Shown here piece after piece: positions 9,910 to 20,953 of a stretch of 64,000 nucleotides of DNA. This DNA comes from Isochrysis galbana (Eukaryota > Haptophyta > Isochrysidales > Isochrysidaceae): positions 5,417,318-5,481,317 of the forward strand of contig CM030934.1 of NCBI GenBank assembly GCA_018136815.1, given 5' to 3'. Both the position numbers and the translations under genes were made by a program. Below the pieces are notes generated by a model. The model did not search any database. It was given only the letters and a program-made list of their open reading frames with translations, and had not been told where the DNA came from. Each line of letters begins with the position of its first letter. The first letter of the stretch is position 1.

Positions 9910-10310
9910 CGTCGCCATGCGCGCGCCCTGGCCTGCTCTCAGAGGTCCTGTGGGGGCTCCCAAAGGGCCAGCAGGGCAGCTCAGGGGGCAGTGGAGGCTG
10001 GGGCTCAGCCCCTGGCCCCCCCTGCCTCTCCCACGCTTGCCACGCTGGTCATGGGAGCCTCCTAGAGGCCCCTGTATGCCTGGCGACCAGGGACAGGGGG
10101 GGAGTCAGCTCGAGGGCAGGCCCAATGCGGGCGTGGGAGTACGGCTCGCGGCCCGCGCCCACTGGGGGTCTGGGCTGTCTTGTTGAGTGCCCTGCCCCTG
10201 CCAGAGGGCAGGGGCTGGGGTTGAATGTGCGGGCCCACCCCGGGGGGTGTCCGCGATGGAGAGAGGGGGGCGCGAGGCCCCCATTGACCCCCACTTATAA
10301 AAGTAGGTTG
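9910..10310. repeat. GC-rich dispersed repeat, related copy at 35138-35515
   Basis: Shared blocks include CAGCTCAGGGGGCAGTGGAG near the start, then GCCCACCCCGGGG, GCGATGGAGAGAGGGGGGCG and a terminal ACTTATAAAAGTA. The two copies have the same orientation. Both share the GGCAGxGGAGGCTGGGG block with the larger repeat family at 16829, 40857 and 49042. There is no coding capacity I would defend. Confidence 0.65.
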
Positions 10311-10404
10311 AACCGTATCGGCCTTGATGCGACGTCCCCTCGCCCCTCGCCAGCGCGGCAAGCGTCAGCGGCGGCGCGGCGCGGGTAATTTTGTTTTTAG
10401 GAGG

Positions 10405-10602
10405 TCAATTTTGTTTTTGCCGCTTGTGAGCTGATATAAGGTACTGATATCGGTGCGTAAGCTCCAAATCCTTGCGAGCTCGCGAGCTGACGCAACAACT
10501 TAGCCAAAAATCAAGAGCACGCTCGAGCTGAGCACCCCCGTTCTCACTGAAGACAACAAAGGCAGACTCACGCTGGGAGACAACCTCAAACTCATAGCGC
10601 AC
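10405..10602 (-). pseudogene. Relic of a mobile-element ORF
   Basis: The minus-strand reading includes RYEFEV, then FSENGGAQLERAL. The plus strand at about 14745-14860 gives the same pattern, FRYEAEV then the equivalent of SSVKMGVLSASG, and the DNA of the two loci matches in inverted orientation. Two diverged copies that retain parallel short reading frames suggest decayed transposon coding sequence. The family is not identifiable. Confidence 0.35.
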
Positions 10603-10609
10603 GCGCTAG

Positions 10610-12440
10610 ACATCGTCGACAAGCTGGCCTAGAAAACACAAAACCCGACAAGCACGAAAAAGCAAAAAGCATAGAGAGAAACCGTCAACCGACACTATCC
10701 TCGACGACTCATAAAGACGAGTGTGGTGAGCTGAGTGTAGCTGTGGCTGTGGGGTGGTCTGGTGAGAAAGAGAGTTGAGACATAACATGAGAGGTTTGAT
10801 CAACGTGGGGCATGGAGGGTGGGCGAAGAGGGACTGGAGGAGCACGCGGGGACAGGTCGGACGGCGCGGGCGCACTCTCAGTCATCACGAGGCACTGTGG
10901 CACGAGGGCGAGGGCGAGGGCAGACGGGAGGAGCACGAGGGGCGATCGGGCGATGGCGCAGAGCGTTCGGAGGACACCGGGGGGAAACGTCACGCGCGGG
11001 GGGGGGGGGACGCGCGGGAAAATAATAGACGGGAAAGGGGGCGGAAACTCAAGGGAGCACTCGGGGGAAAGGCGGGAGGGAGGAGAAGGGAAAGGGCTTT
11101 CGCGGGGGGAGGGGGCCGATCGAGATAGCGCGAGGGGGAGGGAATCGGGGCGCGACGGACGAGGGGAGTCGCGCGGGGAACCTAGTCGGGGCGTGTAGGA
11201 AGAGGCAAGTGTACAAGGCCCCTTCCTTACCCGCAACAACGAGAGACTTGAAATTGCTCACAAAGATAACCCGACCACTTAGCGGAACAAGAGGGAGGAG
11301 AGAACCTTACCGCCAAGGATCGGGACAGCCCGCCATATCCCGCCACCCCCCACGACCCGGGCCCCTTAGTAGCGCACGAGGGGAGTCGCCGCAAGGCAGG
11401 TTGGGTTGAAGGGTAGGAAAGGAGCGACGGCGTGGTAGCATAGCACGATACTAGGCCACGCGAGAGGCGAGAATATTAAAAGGTTTTTTTGATGTGAAAG
11501 ACAGAAACAGCGTTTTCTTTTCGGAGGAGGAGGCTAAATTCACTGTTTTTCATACTTCGATACTTCACACACCACCCGTTTTTGCCACTGTTTTTTGAGA
11601 GCGGGGCTGGGGCTGAGGGCCGCCCGTGCGCGGCGCGCGCGAGCGCGGCGTGCGCGCGGGACCGCGGCCACCACGCGCGCGGATCGCGACGCGTGCGTGG
11701 GGCGTGGGGTTGGGGTTGAACACTGACAGCGGCTCGCCATATCGGCCGAGGGGAGGGGAGGGGGCAGCGGCGGCGGCGGCCTACGTATGCATGCGTAGGA
11801 CGCAGAGGAGCGGAGGCGGAGAGGCGGAGGCGTTACGCGCGCGGGGGGGAAAGGGAAAGGCCCCCTTGCGGCTTGCGGTATATTTGGGCCCGCTGTCCAC
11901 TGTTTTTCGCACTATTTTTTCATTGTTATTTTTCGATTCTCGATTCACACATAACAGCTGTTTTTGATGTCTTTCTAGACCTTACCCACTGTTTTTCACA
12001 TCTAGGCCAGCGCTCCCTGTGCCCAGCCCTCTGTGAGCACGGTCGCCCCTGGTACCTGGTACACCGCATCTCATGTCTCAACAATCATTTGAGTACCAAT
12101 CCACAGCCACAGCCACAACGCCACAGCCACCCCACTCCGCCTGCAACAAGCATGTAGCATGGGCATGGAGATGTAGATATACACTCACCGAGTTCTCTAG
12201 GAGACACTCCGCCGCCCTCGGACGGTCGGACGGACGGAGGGGGGGGACACGGGACGGAGCTGCCCGCGGGGTTTTGTAGTAGAGCTACTACTACATACTG
12301 TGAGACCGTACAGGCCGCCGCCGCGCTCGGCCCCGCCGCGAGAGTTTGCCTCGTGAGAGAGAGGGGCCGCGCTCGGAGCTCGGGAGGTCCCTCCGCCTCC
12401 GCCTCCGCTCTCGGCTCTCTCCCTCCGTGAGGGGGAGCTG
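10610..12440. other. Gene-free repeat-rich stretch
   Basis: No gene is supported here. About 10,890-11,190 is very G-rich. 11366-11489 resembles a repeat end also seen at about 45028-45160: GCGCACGAGGGGA, then GCAAGGCAGGT, and finally AATATTAAAAGGTTTTTTT or ACTATTAAGAAGTTTTTTT. 11590-11860 is GC-rich, and 11880-12000 holds several CACTGTTTTTC-type words. Open frames in this region are base-composition artefacts. Confidence 0.5.
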
Positions 12441-12462
12441 CCCCCTCCCCCCTCCCCCTCCC

Positions 12463-12744
<282 letters not shown>

Positions 12745-13044
12745 GCGTCTCTCGCCCGGCAGCCCTCCCCCCCCTTCCCCCCGCGCCCCCCCTGCCCCCC
12801 CCTGTTCCCCCCCTCCCCCCCCCCCGCGCTCCCGCCCCGCGGGGGGGAGAGGGGGGGGGGGGGGGGCCTCGCACGGGGGGCCGTCGATCTCATCACACCC
12901 TCATCACTCATCGTCCACCCTTCTCCACTCTCCACTCTCAAGGAAACAGTCCGGTGAAAGAGTTTGGAGAGAAGGGGGACTGCACCCCCCCCCTCCCCTC
13001 TTCACCCCTCCACCCCGCCCCCGCCCCGCCCCCGGCCCTCGGCC

Positions 13045-13815
13045 ATGATGGGCTCGTGGGCTTCGGCCGGCCCCGCCCAGCTGCTTGGCTCGACGACATG
13101 GTGCACAACCAGGGTCTTCTACAAGGGCGCGAGCACTAGGAAGCTGTGCACACGCAGACCTGCCCAACGCCTCACCATCTGCCTTGACCTCGACGAGTCC
13201 CTCGTGCACACTGAGGCGAGAGCGCCTGAGAGCGGCTGCTGGGCGGCGCGCAAGGCGGGCACGTACGTGGAGCCTGCCGTTCCCGCCGATTTTCAGTGCA
13301 GCATCGACGGTGCCGGCCCAGTCCGCGTGTGGCAGCGCCCATATCTTGCCCATTTCCTTGAGCAGTGCAGCAGCCTCGGAGAACTGGTGTTGTTCACCAG
13401 CGCAACAGAGGAGTATGCCCGCGCCATTCTCTCCCACGTTGACCCGCGCAGCTGCCTTTTCTCGCGTGTCTTCAGCCGCCGCCGATGCCATCAAATCGCC
13501 CCAGGGCTATTTGCAAAAGATCTCAACGTCGTTGGCACCTCATTGGCTCGCACTGTACTGATAGATGACTTGCCGACTTCTTTTTCACTTCAGCCGGACA
13601 ATGGCATCCCTATCCCTCCCTTCCTCGGGGATCCCAACGATAACTCGCTTCAAAATCTTCTATCTGTTCTGAGTGCATTGTCGGACGCACACGACGTGCG
13701 ACCGCTGCTCACGACTCGTTACGCTGTGCGCTCCACACTAGAGCGGCTGGTTCGAGAGCACCGCACACCTAAACTTAGGCCGCGCGAGCAATTAGTCGAT
13801 CGTCACCCCATGTGA
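13045..13815 (+). CDS. FCP/SCP-type (NIF domain) HAD phosphatase
   Basis: 256 residues from ATG 13045 (a second ATG follows at 13048). An upstream in-frame codon at 12964 would only add Pro-rich low complexity. The HAD motif I region reads CLDLDESLVHTE, so DxDx(T/V) has Ser in place of Thr. The family features RVWQRPYLAHFLEQ, LVLFTSATEEYA and TVLIDDLPTSF, then PDNGIPIPPFLGD and DNSLQNLLSVL, follow in canonical order. This is the small CTD-phosphatase layout (SCP/Dullard-like), which removes phosphate from RNA polymerase II CTD serines or from other proteins such as lipins. The length suits a catalytic domain with little else. The substrate cannot be read from sequence. The gene is single-exon and lies alone between repeats. 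Confidence 0.9.
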   Translation: MMGSWASAGPAQLLGSTTWCTTRVFYKGASTRKLCTRRPAQRLTICLDLDESLVHTEARAPESGCWAARKAGTYVEPAVPADFQCSIDGAGPVRVWQRPYLAHFLEQCSSLGELVLFTSATEEYARAILSHVDPRSCLFSRVFSRRRCHQIAPGLFAKDLNVVGTSLARTVLIDDLPTSFSLQPDNGIPIPPFLGDPNDNSLQNLLSVLSALSDAHDVRPLLTTRYAVRSTLERLVREHRTPKLRPREQLVDRHPM

Positions 13816-14370
13816 GCGCCAGCGTGGGTCCAACGGGAGGTCCACGTCGCAAATTGTTCGTGGTGCCGCGAACGACCTCTCCTCGTGCATGTACACTTAC
13901 GCAGTAAATGAAAGCTGGTACCATCCCTGTCTCACTTCAAGATTTGCGTCTTCTCACATCACTTACTCTCGGAGGTAAAGTGGTCTCGCGTCATAACAGA
14001 TGGCGGGGGAGGCGAGAGAGTGATGGCGCATGCTTCTTTCATGACGCGCAAATGCCCCTTTTCCGACTGCCTCGGCCGAGGCCTTGTAAACACTTCACCC
14101 ATCCATATGCTTGACTGTTCCTTCTTTCTTGCTACCCTAATACATGCCCATGCTCAAGAGGACTTGCTGCACAGTGTGTGTGCAGACTTCGTCCTTTATA
14201 CGACGGTAGCAGCACGCTCCCTCTTCTCTCTTCCTGCTCAGCAAACCCTATCTTAGACCCTCCCTCCCCCCGAATGGCAATGCAATCAACAGAAGCTCTC
14301 ATCGTGCTCAATCATGGATGAATGGCTGTCATTTTCATTTTTCATTTTAAATAAATAGAATAATTAATGT
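13816..14370. other. Intergenic, no gene seen
   Basis: AT-richer sequence after the phosphatase stop. It contains ATTTTTCATTTTAAATAAATAG at about 14336, which could hold a polyadenylation signal. Otherwise nothing recognisable. Confidence 0.4.
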
Positions 14371-14371
14371 T

Positions 14372-15830
14372 GAAACCTTTTAATATTCTCGCCTCACGCG
14401 CGGCAACGGGGTTCGCCTCTGTAGCCACGCCCACTCCCCTTCCTCTCCCTCATTTCCCGCCTTGCGGCATATCCCTTTGTCCTTTGTGCTCTACTCAGGG
14501 GCTCAGGTTTAGGTTGCAGGGGGAACTGGGTTGAGCGGGGTGCACTTGCCCCCCAGCGGTATGTTCTATGTTCTCGCCTTTCTCCTGTGCCGCAAGGTGA
14601 CACCTCTTTCTTTACTTAATGTGTTGAGCAGGGTGCCGTGTTGTTGATTGGTTGCCTTTTGCCTCGTGGCGGTTATGCGTCGTTGAGGGCGGTGATTCGG
14701 GGGGAGAATCCTAATTTCGTCTTGCGTCTTGAGACCGAGCGCTTTCGCTACGAGGCTGAGGTTCTCACTCATCTTTAATCTTTAGCCTGCCCTTTGCTCG
14801 TCTTCTCGTCTTCGGTGAAGATGGGGGTGCTAAGCGCTAGCGGGTTTTTGAGTTTCGATTTTCTTCCCTGGTGTCGCATCCGCGATCGGCTTTAGGACCT
14901 TCTGCCACTTCGTGCGTCTTCATGCTCAATCGTTCTTGTTCGCCGCGGAGTTTTACTCGTAACTTGTAGGACTCTTCATTCGATCGTAATTCGCCCTTCG
15001 CTCCTTGCCGTCGCGCCCCTTTGTGGCCTGTCTCACGGCCCTATTTACCTATTTCGCTCCTTTGCACCTTGGGCCTTGCTCTCTCTTTGGTCCCTCCTTG
15101 CTGTCGGTCCCCGCGCCTGAACTCGCTCTCGTCGTAGGTGTTCGTCGCTGAGGACTTCTCCCCCAGCGCGAAGTCTACCCTCTCGCCCCTTTCGTTGTAC
15201 GCACGTAGATTCCCTCCTTACTTCTTACTTTCTACATATTCGTTCGCTATAACCGCCGTTCGCTGTCGGCTCTTCCGTCGCATCGTCGCTCTCTCGTCGG
15301 CTTTCTCTTCCTTGTTTCCTTCCTTCTTCTGTGTCTTCCCCGCCCAAGTGGGGAAGGATACGTTAGTGTAGGGAGATGTTGGGTGAAAGTTGAGTGTGCG
15401 TGTCTTGGATTGTTGGCGGACTAGTCGGATTGGTATCCTGTCGGCCTCTGTCGCCCACGTTCGTCGCCCTAGTCGCTCCTCGCTCCCTCGTTCTTGCTCT
15501 CGCTTCTCGCTCCCGTCGTAACAAGCAATCTTACAACACCACTCCGACCCAGCCACTCGCCCCTTCGCACTCGCTACCGCTATGTCCGCCCCGTCGTCCC
15601 GCTCGCCCTCGCCGACTCGCCACTGCCCGCCATCCATCCTCCCGCCATGGAGGTGTGGATCAGCCCGTCCAACCCGCCCAGTTCCAAAACACCGTGCCTC
15701 CCGCCGCCTACCTTCCGTACCTTCCGGTTACCTCCGTCCCATCCGTAACCTACAATCCGTCACCTGGGCGGCCTTGCGGGTACGCACGGAGCTATAAATA
15801 AGCTAGGGGAGCTCGGCGGGGTAAGGCCCC
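14372..15830. mobile_element. Decayed transposable element, including leader of the MSAPSSRSPSP ORF
   Basis: The left edge CCTTTTAATATTCTCGCCTC (14375-14394) is the reverse complement of the end at 11466-11487. 14745-14860 matches 10405-10602 in inverted orientation. The segment 15470-15640 matches the reverse strand of 40480-40640, covering a CTCGTTCTTGCTCTCG-type leader, the ATG and the first ten or so codons. These ties to several other loci show mobile DNA. The class cannot be assigned: no reverse transcriptase or transposase motif survives. Confidence 0.5.
15582..15797 (+). pseudogene. Short transposon ORF beginning MSAPSSRSPSP
   Basis: The 71-residue frame starts MSAPSSRSPSPTRHCPPS. 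A minus-strand frame at 40529-40245 begins with the same eleven residues and then diverges. Conservation of an ATG plus a Ser/Pro-rich N-terminus at two repeat loci suggests the start of a mobile-element protein, now truncated in both. Confidence 0.35.
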
Positions 15831-16828
15831 TCAAAAGGGTAGTAAGTAAGTAGTAAGTAAACCTTATTGGCGTGGATTCTAGGATCGGTATATAGTGATA
15901 TTTATGTTTATGTGACTCGAAATCTATTTTGCAAAAGTCTCTAATTATAAAAATGTTTCCAAGCTATTATGTCGAGAGCTTCAAAGCTGTCGGGCGTGTT
16001 TTTCTTTTTGGGGGTATGCGGTATGCGAAGAGTGTATCTTTCGCTTTCTTTCCGCCGTGCGACGTGCGAGTCCTCTTGGGGCACGGTGTGTAGCTCCAGA
16101 CGTACGTATGCTGAACGTCCGCACGTCCGCCTACGCCTACAAAACCGGGAAGCGGAAGCGGGAAGAGGGACGAAGATCTCGAGTCTGTGAATTTATTAGC
16201 TATCCGGCTCGTCCGGCTCGTGCATGTGTGCTCGTGTAGGCTACTTCTACTCTCTAGCTAGGACCCTATGCGCGCGGCATAATACGCCTCTGAAAATTCG
16301 TATCGAGGCACTACAAGGCCAGACGATTGACGATTCCAGCGCGAGCGCAGACACAGCGAAAGCGAGTGAGATGGGGGAACCATGATGGGGCGTCACGAGC
16401 CGGAGCGTTCGTGAATCCATCGCAACCAGCGGTCCCGCGTCCCGCGTCCCGCACAGGTGGTAGGGGCAACTTGCAACTTTCTCACCCATGAGCATCGCTA
16501 GAAATAAATGGAAATGGCTGTGGCGGTGTGGCGGCCGCGCTGTTCCTCTGGCAGGCAGGCAATCAAATAACACAAACAGCGACGGCCGCCATCGCCATCT
16601 CTACAAGTTGTTCTGATCTTTCACGTAAACATGAAAATAAAATTTCTCGTGAGTAGCACGCCTCCCCCCTCCCACGACTTCGATAAGATTGATTGGCCTG
16701 CCCCGTGCGATGGTCTATGCATACGCGCCTCCGGGTTCCGCTGCCAAAGCTGCGATGGATGGATGGCGGCTGCAGCGGCGGGTGGACGACAGAAGAATCC
16801 ACACATCTACATTATCACTCACATTAAC
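15830..16828. other. No gene seen
   Basis: AT-richer around 15,830-15,970, then unique mixed sequence. No conserved protein frame and no repeat relationship was noticed within the window. Confidence 0.35.
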
Positions 16829-17590
16829 AACTAAGTTTATACTTAGTTCGCCCATGGGGGGGCACGAGCACCCCCCTCTCTCCACTCCTCCCCTGCCATG
16901 GGGCAGGAACCACCCATGCTCCTGGCACGCCTGATGGCTTGCCAGGAGCCCACTGCCCTGCTGACCCACTCTCTCCCTGGCAGGCTCGCCTGCCTCGCGC
17001 GTCCTGGCCTGTCGTGGCCAGCCCATCGCTCCAACCCCCCCTCCCCCCCTGTTCGACAGGCAGACAGGCAGACAGGTGCAGAGTGGGGGCCCCTGAGGCC
17101 CAGGAGCGCCAGCGAGGGAGAGGCAGGGGAGACCAGGGCCTAGCCCCAGCCTCCTCTGCCCCCTGAGCTGGCCTCCAGGAGCCTCCAGGGGTCGCCAGAG
17201 GCAGCTGCAGGCCTGTCGCAGGCGCGCCATCGCGCGTGCCTGCAGGAGAGGGGAGAGAGAGCGCGGAGAAGGGGGTGAGCGGAGCGAGGGCTCCGACCAC
17301 TGAAAAATATGTAAGTCCCGCACCTGTTTACAGGAGAAGTCGGGACTGAGGACGCCGCCAGCCCGGTAGGCAGAGGAAGAAGGGGGGAACGGATCACCGG
17401 GGGGGGGCGCGGGCCACCGACCATATCTAAGCCCTTTTCCCCATCCCCCTAGTAGTGCACGGGGGGAGTCGCCTGATGGCGGGGGGGAAAGGGCCGGGAG
17501 AGAGGGGGTGTAGAAAGTTTTGCTGCGTGAGTAGAAAGTAGAGGGTCCACGGCCGCGTGTGCGGTGAGACTATTAAGAAGTTAATTTAAT
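16829..17590 (+). repeat. Dispersed repeat family A, copy 1
   Basis: The unit begins AACTAAGTTTATACTTAGTT and runs through CACTCCTCCCCTGCCATGG, CCTCCAGGAGCCTCCAGG and GTTTACAGG to CCCTAGTAGTGCACG, ending near GACTATTAAGAAG. Near-identical units occur at 49042-49798 (same orientation) and 40857-41531 (inverted). The length is about 760 bp. No long conserved ORF is present, so it is probably a non-autonomous mobile element. Confidence 0.85.
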
Positions 17591-17702
17591 TTATCACTCA
17601 CATTAATATATCTACATTATCACTCAGAGCCACAAGTAGTACAAGTCAGGGCAACACACTCGCTAGTGCTACTGGCACAGGCGCAGCGCAAAGCATCAAG
17701 TA

Positions 17703-17969
17703 ATGCGAGGAAAAAGACGTGAGGACCACGTTAAGAACAAGAAACGGAGCGGCAATCATAAACCGTCTAATTGCAACCAGGATGAGTATCAAGTGAGGCG
17801 CTGCAACTCCATGATCGATGATGCCAGGCGTGGCTCCACAGTAACGCAATTGCGCCAATCTGCTGTTGGCAAAATCAAGTCCAAGATGCGGGCAAAAGGC
17901 GCGCTGAAATCCGAGGTTTCAGCCAAGTGTTTGTCGCTTTTACTACGGCAGTTGCTGGATTTCGCGTGA
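17703..17969 (+). CDS. Small basic hypothetical ORF
   Basis: 88 residues from ATG 17703, Lys/Arg-rich (KRREDHVKNKKRSGNHK), with a possible helical C-terminus (SEVSAKCLSLLLRQLLDF). It is unlike the GC-homopolymer ORFs around it, but no family is recognised and no homologous copy lies in the window. It may be an exon, a relic or chance. The opposite strand is also open over part of it. Confidence 0.2.
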   Translation: MRGKRREDHVKNKKRSGNHKPSNCNQDEYQVRRCNSMIDDARRGSTVTQLRQSAVGKIKSKMRAKGALKSEVSAKCLSLLLRQLLDFA

Positions 17970-18294
17970 GGAAGGTCAGTGTGCTGCGGGCAAACCGACC
18001 GGGCACTACTCTGCTTCACCCACAGCGGGAATGCCTGGGATGCAAGGCGCATCAAGGATCAATAACCAGATGATAGGTACCCAGATGTGGGGTACCCAGA
18101 TGTGGCTTTGAAGCCTTCGACCAGTGAATCGAATATGTTGTGCAACTGAGTAACGGACTCTCGGAGTGCAGGCTAGTGGCGGGATGCCTTGAGACGTTCA
18201 CACCGCTATGTTAGCGGCTGCAGACGGCAATCATGAAAACGAGGGGAAGCAGAAGAATCGACAATGGACGGGAGGAGGATCACGAGGCAACGGA

Positions 18295-18922
18295 TTACTG
18301 TCGGGTTGACTTTGGTCTTCTCTCGTGCGGTCGAATGAGCGGGTATCCTCGTGTTGACCAACCCGGATCCCTGCTCGAAACTCGACTTGCGCAAGCAGGA
18401 AGACGGCAGGGTCGTCGAGCCAAACGCTTCACGACACCTCTCGACACCTCAGAGCGCCGGGCGCCGCCACTGCGCGTGGTCCATGGCAGTCCTGCTCGTG
18501 TGGATCCTACTCTAGCTCGGTCGTACGTGGCGCTCCGCTCGGCTTGCGTGCGGGCGAATTCCGCTGTGACATCGCGGAGGATATCTACATCTTTGCCGAG
18601 GATGTCGAGCACGATCTGTTGGAAGGAGTACTTTGTGAGCCGGAGCTCTTGCCGGAGCGTGGACTCGGCGAGCTGGCAGATGGACAGGCTCTTCTCCGGT
18701 GGAAGTCTCATGATGAGCATCTCAAGCTGCAGGACAGAGACAGAAGGGGGATAGGTGAGGCAGCAGAGGCGGCCAGGCGGCGTGGCGCCTTGTGAGCGCA
18801 GAGCGCCTGGCGGCTCCCAAGGGATAGGGAGGGGTGGGGGAGACGCTCACCAGTCCGTTGAGTGTGCCATCCGCAGTCTCTTCGTACACGTGTTCAGTGC
18901 CAGCCGTCTGAGTAGCGCGCAT
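18295..18922 (-). CDS. Two-exon hypothetical protein
   Basis: Exon 1 is 18922-18851 (24 codons, ATG at 18922) with donor CTG|GTGAGC. Exon 2 is 18726-18295 after a pyrimidine-rich acceptor TGTCCTGCAG. The junction is phase 0, giving 167 residues. The first half is regular and acidic/helical (HVYEETADGTLNG, then PPEKSLSICQLAES and KYSFQQIVLDILGKDVDI). The C-terminal 70 residues are Arg-rich and look less constrained, so a further donor inside exon 2 is possible. No family is recognised. It is divergent from the plus-strand ORF at 19289 across about 370 bp. Confidence 0.4.
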
Positions 18923-19288
18923 GTCCGCGCGACGGAGACGTGTATGGAAGGGGATGGGGGGGGGGAGCAGAGAGGCCTTTCCGCTGCTCTCTGCGTGCAC
19001 TCTCTTCCCGAGTCCGTGCAGCCGCGCGCGCCACGCCTGATTAAGAGAAAAAAGCGTCCTCGGTGGAGAAAGGGGAAGTGGGAGCTCGGCGCGGGTGGGC
19101 GTGGGCGTGGACGGGCCCCGCGCAGAAGGCGGGGGGGGGTGGGGGGCGTTTGCGCGGAGAGGGATGAGAGAGGGAAGAGAGAAGAAGAAGAAGAAGAAGA
19201 AGAAGAAGAGCGGAGGCAGCGCGAGGTCGCGCGGGCAGTGGGGGCGGGGGGAGGGGGGGCGGGGGGGGGGGGGGCGGGGGGGGCCGTG
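18923..19288. promoter_or_regulatory. Possible divergent promoter with (GAA)n tract
   Basis: The interval between the two divergent ATGs contains nine AAG/GAA triplets at about 19183-19208, followed by G-rich DNA with several runs of eight or more G up to the plus-strand ATG. It resembles the polypurine leaders seen upstream of the GPHR and TMEM185-RING genes. Confidence 0.35.
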
Positions 19289-19576
19289 ATGGACGCCATC
19301 AGAGAGGTTCGCCGTAGCTTCGGGCAGATTCGGATGGTTGGCTCGAGCAGCACTCTCGCCGTCTTCTCGGAGGGACGAGGCTCGCCGAAGGGGGAGACGA
19401 AGGTTTCAGACGCACCGATCCTCCGGAAGGGGGAGGCCTTCATCAGCCACCCTCGAGCTCATAAGCATCTCGGCGGAGGATTCCTAATGGCCACGGGGCG
19501 CCTCCCCACATCTTCAGATCTGTGCCCTGAGAGTCCCTCGATGGGGAATGAGAAATGCCCGCCATCTGTTGGCTAA
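19289..19576 (+). CDS. Hypothetical protein or first exon
   Basis: 95 residues starting MDAIREVRRSFGQIRMVG just after a G-rich leader. Composition is normal rather than repetitive. No domain is recognised. The gene could continue by splicing, and the minus strand is open across the same bases, so this call is weak. Confidence 0.3.
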   Translation: MDAIREVRRSFGQIRMVGSSSTLAVFSEGRGSPKGETKVSDAPILRKGEAFISHPRAHKHLGGGFLMATGRLPTSSDLCPESPSMGNEKCPPSVG

Positions 19577-19676
19577 TCCTCTGTCTTCCCTCTCCTCCGG
19601 AGCGAAACTCGTCACACCAGCAGCAATCTCGAGCCCGATCTGCTGAGCCGATGCGCCGCCGCACCCTCCGAATCGA

Positions 19677-20282
19677 ATGTCTGCGCGCGGATCGGAGGAT
19701 CGACTCAGAAGTTTGAGAAGTGAGTCGGAGAGAAGAGAATGGACGATGGCCACCTGGCGCTGGCTGGAGCAACACAAGATCTCAACAACTCATCACGTCA
19801 TCATCGTATCGCAGCCTCGTGTCGCAGCTCTTCAGGGCCCCAACCCCAAGCCCACACGGGATGCGGACGGAATGAATGCGGCGCTGATGGTAGACGTTAG
19901 CCCGTATGCCGAGATGTTAAGTTATAATGGGCCTGGGTTGGGCCCCCCGTGCGGTATCTGCTGGGTGTCGGGCCGCCTAGCTCTGAAAGGCCCCCCAACC
20001 CCAAGCCCCAAGCGGGTCGCGGCGGCGGTCATAATAGAGATCGCGGCAGCGGTCGCGGCAGCGGCGACGGGAGTGGCGGCAGGAGCTGTCGCGGCGGCGG
20101 GAGCGGTCGCGGTGGTGGTGGTGGGATCTGTGGCGGCGGTGGGCCTGCCGCTGCTATCTGCCATTATAGCGATGAGGATAATCCTCGAGGATAGCTCTGA
20201 CTCTGGTGCGATGATCCGCGCTCAGGACGTGGCAATTGTGCTACGCCGGGGAGAGCAAGCCGAGAATGATCGCCCGACGTAG
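19677..20282 (+). CDS. Hypothetical ORF over a GCGGCGGTCGCGG tandem, possibly gag-like relic
   Basis: 201 codons from ATG 19677. The centre (20020-20150) is an imperfect GCGGC/GGTCGCGG tandem that reads Ala/Val-rich here, but Arg/Gly-rich (RGSGRGSGDGSGGR) in the next frame. A short Cys segment (CGICW) precedes it. RGG-like and Cys-knuckle-like pieces in neighbouring frames would fit a frameshifted retroelement gag. That is speculative. Confidence 0.2.
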   Translation: MSARGSEDRLRSLRSESERREWTMATWRWLEQHKISTTHHVIIVSQPRVAALQGPNPKPTRDADGMNAALMVDVSPYAEMLSYNGPGLGPPCGICWVSGRLALKGPPTPSPKRVAAAVIIEIAAAVAAAATGVAAGAVAAAGAVAVVVVGSVAAVGLPLLSAIIAMRIILEDSSDSGAMIRAQDVAIVLRRGEQAENDRPT

Positions 20283-20953
20283 TGCACGTGAGCCCACCCC
20301 GCGAAACCAAAGACCAAGGAATGAAGGGGGTAGCGGCTAATAAAGGGAGTGAGAGTTTTAGGGATAGGCGATGTCGTGAGTCAGCACCATGAGTGCGATG
20401 GGTCTCCATAGCTAGTAGCTAGCAGCCAACAGAATCTTCAGATGTGCTTGCTCTTTTATTTAGCTGCTGTTCAATTTTAGTAGCAAGTAAGACGTTAATT
20501 AGCGTTTCTCTCCTTGATTCTAGTAGTATATTCTATGCAAGAATGCCTGGCCTTGGATGGTAAGTAAGGGGTTCTCCTGGATAATACACGGGTTGCTCAA
20601 GCGCAAGCTGCAATAGTAGGTGCACATCTGCCGCATGACTACATACCTGTGACGGCTAGCAATTTTACCTAGGTTGAGTGAGGTATTTATTTCGCAGGCT
20701 TGGGCACGCGACGGTGAAAAATGGTAGGTAGCCCCTGCCCCTCCGATCGTCCGATGTCGAGCCGTAGCAATGTGGAGTCGAGGTCGCAATCGCGGGGAGG
20801 ATGAGACAAGCTCGCGGCTCTCGAGGCCCCCCCGCATCCCCATTATCTTGGTGTCCTCCGCACTAATCATCTTAGGTTCGGCCATAGGCCCCCTTGCCGC
20901 CAGAGCATGTCTCGAGCGCGTCGAAAGCATAGACGACTGAATGCAACAGCTTG

